Source: Lytechinus pictus (Eukaryota; Echinodermata; Echinoidea; Temnopleuroida; Toxopneustidae). From it: 64,000 bases of DNA. The stretch lies in assembly GCF_037042905.1 (NCBI RefSeq), contig NC_087252.1:17749701-17813700 (forward strand). Reading direction: 5' to 3'. The position numbers and the translations under genes were made by a program. This document shows positions 58,674 to 64,000 of this stretch, one piece after another. The notes beneath the pieces are model-generated. The model was not told where the DNA came from and did no database searches. It saw only the letters and a program-made list of their open reading frames with translations. Within the stretch, counting starts at the first letter, position 1, and every line of letters starts with the position of its first letter.

Positions 58674-58765
58674 GTGGGCAGCGCAAACGGCGGGTGGCCA
58701 ACAGTCGTCTTGCAAAGCTGTGCCGCTACAATAAGAAAATCAAACCGCGGCGACCCGACAAATAA
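58674..58765 (+). other. Candidate orphan terminal exon
   Basis: A textbook acceptor (TTTTTTTCTCCGTCTTCC then TTTGTAG, AG at 58672-58673) opens a GC-richer stretch. With a phase leaving two bases first, it reads GQRKRRVANSRLAKLCRY followed by NKKIKPRRPDK and TAA at 58763-58765. The tail is very basic, 9 of the last 18 residues being K or R. AATAAA follows at 58773-58778. No upstream exon is recognised and the protein family is unknown. A chance open frame remains possible. Confidence 0.35.
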
Positions 58766-58779
58766 GGTTCCGAATAAAG

Positions 58780-60001
58780 AACGATATCTGACATCGTATC
58801 CGCCGGTGGAACCAGATCTGCCACTACACCGCTAGTCTCGCTCCAGCCACTACTCTCGATTCGGTAAATATAAATATCAGCAGCCGTGGACCCCCCCCCC
58901 CCCAACACACACACACCTACACTCCTTTTTTCATTGAAAGAACGCGTAAGAAAATGTCAAAATGACCACCTGGTTGTGACTTCTTGAATGTTCAAATAAT
59001 AATTATATTTTATTTTACACTGTGGATTATATATAATTCAAAATATAATGGATTTCGATATGACGCACTACGACAATAGCCGGATTTTTGTCACTTTTAT
59101 TATTATTACTCAACATGTTTCAGTTAGTAACCTTATTAAGACCACTCAACAGCCATACACGCATCCTCCTACATCTTGAAATACATCTTTAATTACAATA
59201 CATTTTTCCTTAGAATCATTCAGGCAATTTTTAATAGGAATATCCGTGTTTTGCAACTTTCATAGTCAATTTGAAAATGGTGTTTTGATGAATCCTGTGA
59301 ATAGAAACTGCAATGAGTATTTTCTACAGAGACCACAGAAAATTTGCCGAAAAAGAGCAGATGTCATGGAACCCCTTGCACACCTGTGTTATTGTTTCCG
59401 CATAATTATATTATGGGTTTCTTAGCAGTGCATCAATAGTTATAGTCAGATTCTCTGTAATTCTTTTAGTCGTAATATTTGCTGACCTTACAGAGATTTC
59501 TCTGGCCCATGTCTATTTTTATCAAAGAGCACAATGGCGGACCGGGGATTCGAACTCACCGGCGACCTAGGGATTATGAGTGAAATGTTGTGGACCACAC
59601 GACCCGTGTCTACGCAAATGTGTGCATAGGGGAAATACGGAAATATATTGAGTAGAGAACAATAAAATTGTAAAACTGCAAGTAATATTGATTGATTTCG
59701 ACTTAATGTTATTCACCAATCATGTGGTTTGAATTTAATAAGCTATACCAATATCCACTCCTCTTTTCAAGCTACTTCCAAAGAACAAAGTTGTCACGCA
59801 ATGCTGCCAAAGTCTATATACCGCGTTCCTTTCTTATAAATACGTGTAATTTAAATGCCTTTTCTTAGACTATTAAATCGAATGATTTCAATAGTCTTTT
59901 TCTGTTATTTATTTCACTTTATTTTACTCACTTTTGTTGTTTCTGATCCGATGATGATAAAAAAATGATAATAAAAAAAGATTTATCATTAACTTTAACA
60001 T
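58780..60001. other. Intergenic DNA
   Basis: Contains a C14 run at 58890 with a CA microsatellite, and the tRNA-like sequence at 59536. Otherwise nothing recognised. Confidence 0.55.
59536..59610 (-). pseudogene. tRNA-Met-like sequence (tRNA pseudogene or SINE head)
   Basis: The reverse strand reads GTGTGGTCCACAACATTTC (box A position), CTCATAATCCCTAGGTCG (anticodon loop with CAT, as in elongator tRNA-Met) and GAGTTCGAATCCCCGG (box B). The acceptor stem does not pair well and the D arm is poor, so it is not a working tRNA gene. Confidence 0.6.
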
Positions 60002-60740
60002 CATTAACTTTGTGACAATTAGGCCTTTACTATTTCGCAAAAATTATTGAAAAGAATGTAAAGTATTAAAGGAGAAGTCCACCCCAACAAAAGTTGATTT
60101 GAATAAAAATAGAAAAATCAAACTAGCATATATAATGCTGAAAATTTCACCAAAATCGGATGTAAAATAAGTAAGTTATAACATTTTAAAGTTTCGCTTA
60201 TTTTTCACAAAACAGTGATATGCACAACTAGGTGAGTCAGTCGATGATGTTCATCACTCACTATTTCTTTTGTTTTTTATTGTTTGAATTATACAATATT
60301 TCCTTTTTTTTTAGATTTGACAATATGGACCAACTTGACTGAAACATGAAGTATTTAACAATGCTAATTCCACATGTTCAGGGAGGAATTAATTGTTGCA
60401 TCATTTGACAATGAGGAGAAAATTAGAATATTTCATATTTCATACAATAAAATACAAAAGAAATAGTGAGTGGATGACGTCATAGTCTCCTCATTTGCAT
60501 ACCAGCCAGGATGTGCATATAACTATTTTGTGAAATTAAGCGAAACTTTAAAATGTCGTAACTTTCTTATTTTACATCCGATTTTGATGAAATTTTCAGT
60601 GTTATGCTTGTTTTATGCTTCTTTTTATTCAAATCAACTTTTGTTGGGGTGGACTTCTCCTTTAATACTTTACACTCTCTTCAATAATTTTTGCGAAATA
60701 GTAAAGGACTAATTGTCACAAAGTTAACAATGAGCATGAA
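60002..60740. repeat. Nested palindrome, outer arms
   Basis: Outside the MITE at 60066-60665 the flanks are themselves inverted. TTAACTTTGTGACAATTAGG and ACTATTTCGCAAAAATTATTG on the left match the complement of the right flank out to about 60730. Removing the MITE leaves GTAAAGTA-TTAA-TACTTTAC as a perfect centre. Confidence 0.88.
60066..60665. mobile_element. TTAA-family MITE, intact (600 bp)
   Basis: TTAA edges and inverted ends AAGGAGAAGTCCACCCCAAC / GTTGGGGTGGACTTCTCCTT. The two arms pair over nearly the full length (TTTCACCAAAATCGGATG with CATCCGATTTTGATGAAA). This is the best preserved of the family also seen at 10978, 11596, 28331 and 34400. Confidence 0.93.
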
Positions 60741-61310
60741 TGTTTGTATAAAGACGTTTATCATTAAACTATGGATTCTTCAAATTATTGTTGAGTCTCG
60801 AGAAGAGTATGTATATTTTAATGATAAATCTTGTTTTATTATCATCTTTTACAATATACCAAAATGTTTCATTGGACTTTACTTTGAGTTATAAAACTTT
60901 TCTCTCTGATAAGTCACACGAAGTTTAACCAATTGGACCTTCTTTCCAAATAATCATAACGACACACAAATAAGATTAAAATCTTTAAGCAAGTTTATTT
61001 TCCTTACCCCCATTTGATATTTCTAGTTTCAAAGTTCTATTTGTCCACCAGATAATACGATACGATGTATCATGTATGCTGTTTTATCATGTTCATATTA
61101 TGCACGTCTTCATTAGGTTGAGCTTATTGTTATTTAGGTCCACGTTTTCCTCCATGATGTCATGTGATGTAGATTAGCTATAAACTCAACATTCCCATTA
61201 TAAACATAACATCGTGAAGGGTTTGTGACGATACTCTGCGTACCCTTCCCGACAATCCAGGGGTCGTTTATCGAAAGGGTGGGTTGAGGGAGGGGTTAAA
61301 TGACGGTGCG
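60741..61310. other. Intergenic DNA left of R1 copy C
   Basis: AT-rich with no recognised feature. The last 60 bp (AAAGGGTGGGTTGAGGGAGG) lead into the minisatellite. Confidence 0.55.
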
Positions 61311-61663
61311 AGGTAAAAATGGCGGAGATAATAATGACAGAGGTAAAAATGGCAGAGGTAAAAATGGCAGAGGTGAAAATGGCAGAGGTAAAAATGGCAG
61401 AGGTAATATTTGCAGAGGTAAAAATGGCAGAGGTAAACATGGCAGAGGTGAAAATGGCAGAGGTAATAATGACAGAGGTAAAAATGGCAGAGGTAAACAT
61501 GGCAGAGGTAAAAATGGCAGAGGTAAAAATGGCAGAGGTAATAATGGCAGAGGTAAAAATGGCAGAGGTAATAATGGCAGAGGTAAAAATGGCAGAGGTA
61601 AAAATGGCAGAGGTAATAATGCCAGAGGTAAAAATGGCAGAGGTAATAATGACAGAGGTAAAA
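61311..61663 (+). repeat. 15-bp minisatellite, R1 copy C
   Basis: About 23-24 units of AGGTAAAAATGGCAG and variants, the longest of the three arrays. It adds variants with ACATGGCAG and ATTTGCAG. Confidence 0.95.
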
Positions 61664-63453
61664 ATGTTTCACTCTTTCACTTCAGTCTTTATCTTATTCT
61701 AACATCAGTTTCTTCCTCTCTGCTCTTAATGTCATGCTTTCATCTTTTACTATTTTTCATTGTACTTGCTGCCCCTTTTTTTTCGATCTTTATTTCCCTC
61801 TCCTTGCCTCTTTCAATCGTTCTTCCCATTTCTTTTTTCTTCGAAAGATATCTTTTCTGCCTTTTAAAATGTGACTATCATGTTCAGATTTTTGATATAT
61901 ACATATTTTTATTTTAAAGGTGCATGCGCATAAAATGAATTGATTGTCATTGTGAAATAAAGAATTGCGAAAGCCGACTGACTAAAATCAAAATGGGCTA
62001 GATGAAGGGCCTTTTCACACGTGTATATTGAAAATGAATTCGTCTTTATAATCATCGTGCCGTACCGTAATTGAGTAAGACTTAACTGGGATTCTCCTCC
62101 TGAGTAGAATTTGAAATCCTGATTGAGATTAGTGTTCGTGATTCAAATCATGTTCTAGTTTGGTTTCATAAGTGCTAAAAATTCGTCGTTAGCCTGATTT
62201 TTCACTGGAATCATTAAAATTACGATTTTTGTACTGTGTGAAAGGGCGGGTAACCTGTTCAATTTTTTTCTGACGAATATTTGCACATCCTGATCATAAA
62301 GCTAATCAACCACATGACTAGTTATGATTAGTGACCTTTGTAAGCATTTTAAGCATTATGCAAATGAAAGCTAGTGATAAACGATGGGATATAGATTTTT
62401 CATTGGTTAAAGTCAAGTATATTGTAGGCGTTGTTTGATAAAAAAGGGATGAGGAGTATAATAGAAAGATATCGTCTACAAGACCAACCACCAACAGTCT
62501 TTCATTTCTGAAACTGATTACCAGCATCCGAAGACGCAGCTACATTACTTGACATATTAACAGGATTTACAATACACCTGATTTAGAAAGCTACCATCAT
62601 TCCTACACTCTGAAAAGCTGAATGATTGAACAGGTTGAGTGCTGATTCGTATATCACTTTTATGTTTAGAAAGGTAATTGTTTTTCTCTTCTCTTTAAGT
62701 GAATTCAATTTCACCTAGCTCATTTTCTTTTTCTTTTCTATAAGTGAATTTAATTTCAACTAACACCAAAGCTTGTCATTTGTTTTACAACGCCCACTAT
62801 GGTCACTCTTCTTTTTTCATGAAAAGCGAATCCCACAACATACTTGTGATATTCCAGATATCTTCGTACAGACCCGTCAATGGATCAGAAAGTAGCATTG
62901 CTTGCAACCAAATGCTTTAAGCACAAGCACTTGCTAGCCAAGCAGAAGATCATGAATTGGCAATTGCTTTATTTCGTATGCACAACCCTCTGCTTGTGTT
63001 TAAACCTTTTTTCTTGACTTGAGAAAGCAAATTACTAGCGGATTGAACAAAGGTGGGAATCGAGTGCAAATATTTGGCAGATATCGCTTCTCTTTAGTAT
63101 AACTTCTTTTCATTAGACGTGGTGTCAAACTATTCCTTTAACTTGGGTCAGATGCCTAAAAGGTAGCAATTGCTTTTGCTAGGCTTTTGCTTGACTTTTG
63201 CTTGATTCCGTATGCATAAAAATGAGCAAGCAAATGCCTCTGCTAGTAAGTTCAAGCAATCGTTAACTGACTGCTAGCATTTCCTTGACGATTAAGCTAT
63301 TACTGAAACGCGTTTGCATATAAAGCGAACATTTTGCTTGTGCGTTTAAGCAATTGCTTGAGTTTTTTCAAGCTCCGTCAGAGCAGCTTGAGCGTTTGTT
63401 TTATTATGGCGTCCGCGTTTAAAATCATGTTTACATCGGCGGGTCCATGGGGC

Positions 63454-64000
63454 CCGAGGGGTCCGCCCCCCCCCCCTCTATTTGCGGAACAAAAGAAAGG
63501 TAAAGGAGGAGAAAAAAGGAGAGGAGGTAAAAGATGGGAAATAAAAGGAGAAAGACGAGAGAATAAAATTAGGTGAGGGGAAGACTTGGGGAAAAAACAT
63601 GTTACTATAATTTTTGCGCTCGCATTGCCTGTTCGATGAGATACATGTCTTGCTCAATAGGCTGATATGAAGCTTAAAATATCAAGGTTTGAAGTCAACA
63701 TGCAAAACATATTTCAGTCCGGATATCAAGCTTTCATTATTGTACTTGATTTACAAATTCTTTTTTTTTAAGTGCTCTGTAAAATTTCTTTTTCATAGCA
63801 GTTTATCAAAAATTTCGGCTCGCAATTTGCGCTCGCATTAATTGTTGTAAATATATTAACTCATACATCGTATTCTTCATTACAAAAATGCTTAAAATGT
63901 CCACTTTTAGGCCTTGATATTAACACATTTTTGCGCTCTCTTCATGCTTATTAGATTGATAAAGAGGATAATAGCATTTACATTATTAATTCACAATGAC
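63454..64000 (+). mobile_element. Partial GCTCGC-palindrome element (copy C)
   Basis: Starts GGGGCCCGAGGGGTCCGCC and matches 3717-4265. The right part lies outside the window. Confidence 0.75.

Larger units (their letters stand above)
61311..64000 (+). repeat. R1 repeat, copy C (runs off the window)
   Basis: Nearly identical to copy B from the end of the array to the last base (matches 1944-4265). It carries both segments deleted in copy A and a small extra piece near 63075. An extra C near 62908 breaks a 90-codon frame that is open in A and B. Confidence 0.9.

Noticed and set aside
58726-58914. Minus-strand 62-codon frame overlapping the candidate terminal exon
   Set aside because: It is the complement of that stretch plus poly-C and CA repeats. 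No splice or start support.
61300-61917. 205-codon Gly/Lys/Asn-rich frame
   Set aside because: Another phase of the R1 minisatellite running into unrelated sequence.

Overview
The window is eukaryotic, AT-rich, repeat-dense DNA. Only two intact protein genes can be supported: a pair of intronless-looking TRIM-type E3 ubiquitin ligases (RING, two B-boxes, coiled coil, NHL-like beta-propeller). Almost everything else is transposable elements: palindromic MITEs, hAT-like, TA- and TTAA-target elements, LINE fragments, a tRNA-derived SINE and a foldback element. The expanded single-exon TRIM-propeller type and the MITE load suggest a marine invertebrate deuterostome, most likely an echinoderm such as a sea urchin. 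That is an inference, not something the sequence proves.

Layout. (1) 1-5.2 kb: two tandem copies (A, B) of a repeat called R1 here, which opens with a 15-bp minisatellite. A third, nearly identical copy (C) runs from 61.3 kb to the window end. (2) 5.66-7.86 kb: a 2.2-kb element built around an array of the hyphenated palindrome GCTCGCGCTTCGCGCTCGC. (3) 8.4-10.4 kb: a TTAA-flanked palindromic MITE and a hAT-like MITE. (4) About 10.7-28.3 kb and about 36.0-57.5 kb are two diverged copies of one large segmental duplication. Each carries, in order, a degenerate MITE block, a LINE with reverse-transcriptase remnants on the minus strand, and a TRIM gene with 5-6 kb of flanking DNA. (5) 28.3-36.0 kb lies between the copies and holds MITEs and a SINE. 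(6) 57.5-61.3 kb holds palindromic elements, a tRNA-Met-like sequence and a possible orphan terminal exon.

Because the large block is present twice, each copy acts as an empty site for insertions in the other. This dates and delimits several elements. A 3.37-kb foldback element sits 0.48 kb upstream of TRIM copy 1 and is absent from copy 2. A 2.72-kb hAT-like element splits the LINE of copy 1. A 0.22-kb hAT-type MITE is found only downstream of TRIM copy 2, and a TTAA MITE only downstream of copy 1. A 5.4-kb segment (about 43.97-49.40 kb) is present only in copy 2 and holds a promoter-like region with possible minus-strand exons.

The two TRIM proteins are about 92% identical (hand count) through the RING, B-boxes and coiled coil, but only about 79% in the propeller, with differences clustered in its first part. 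This suggests conserved ligase function with a changing recognition surface. No CRISPR array, rRNA gene, intact tRNA gene or intact transposase was found.
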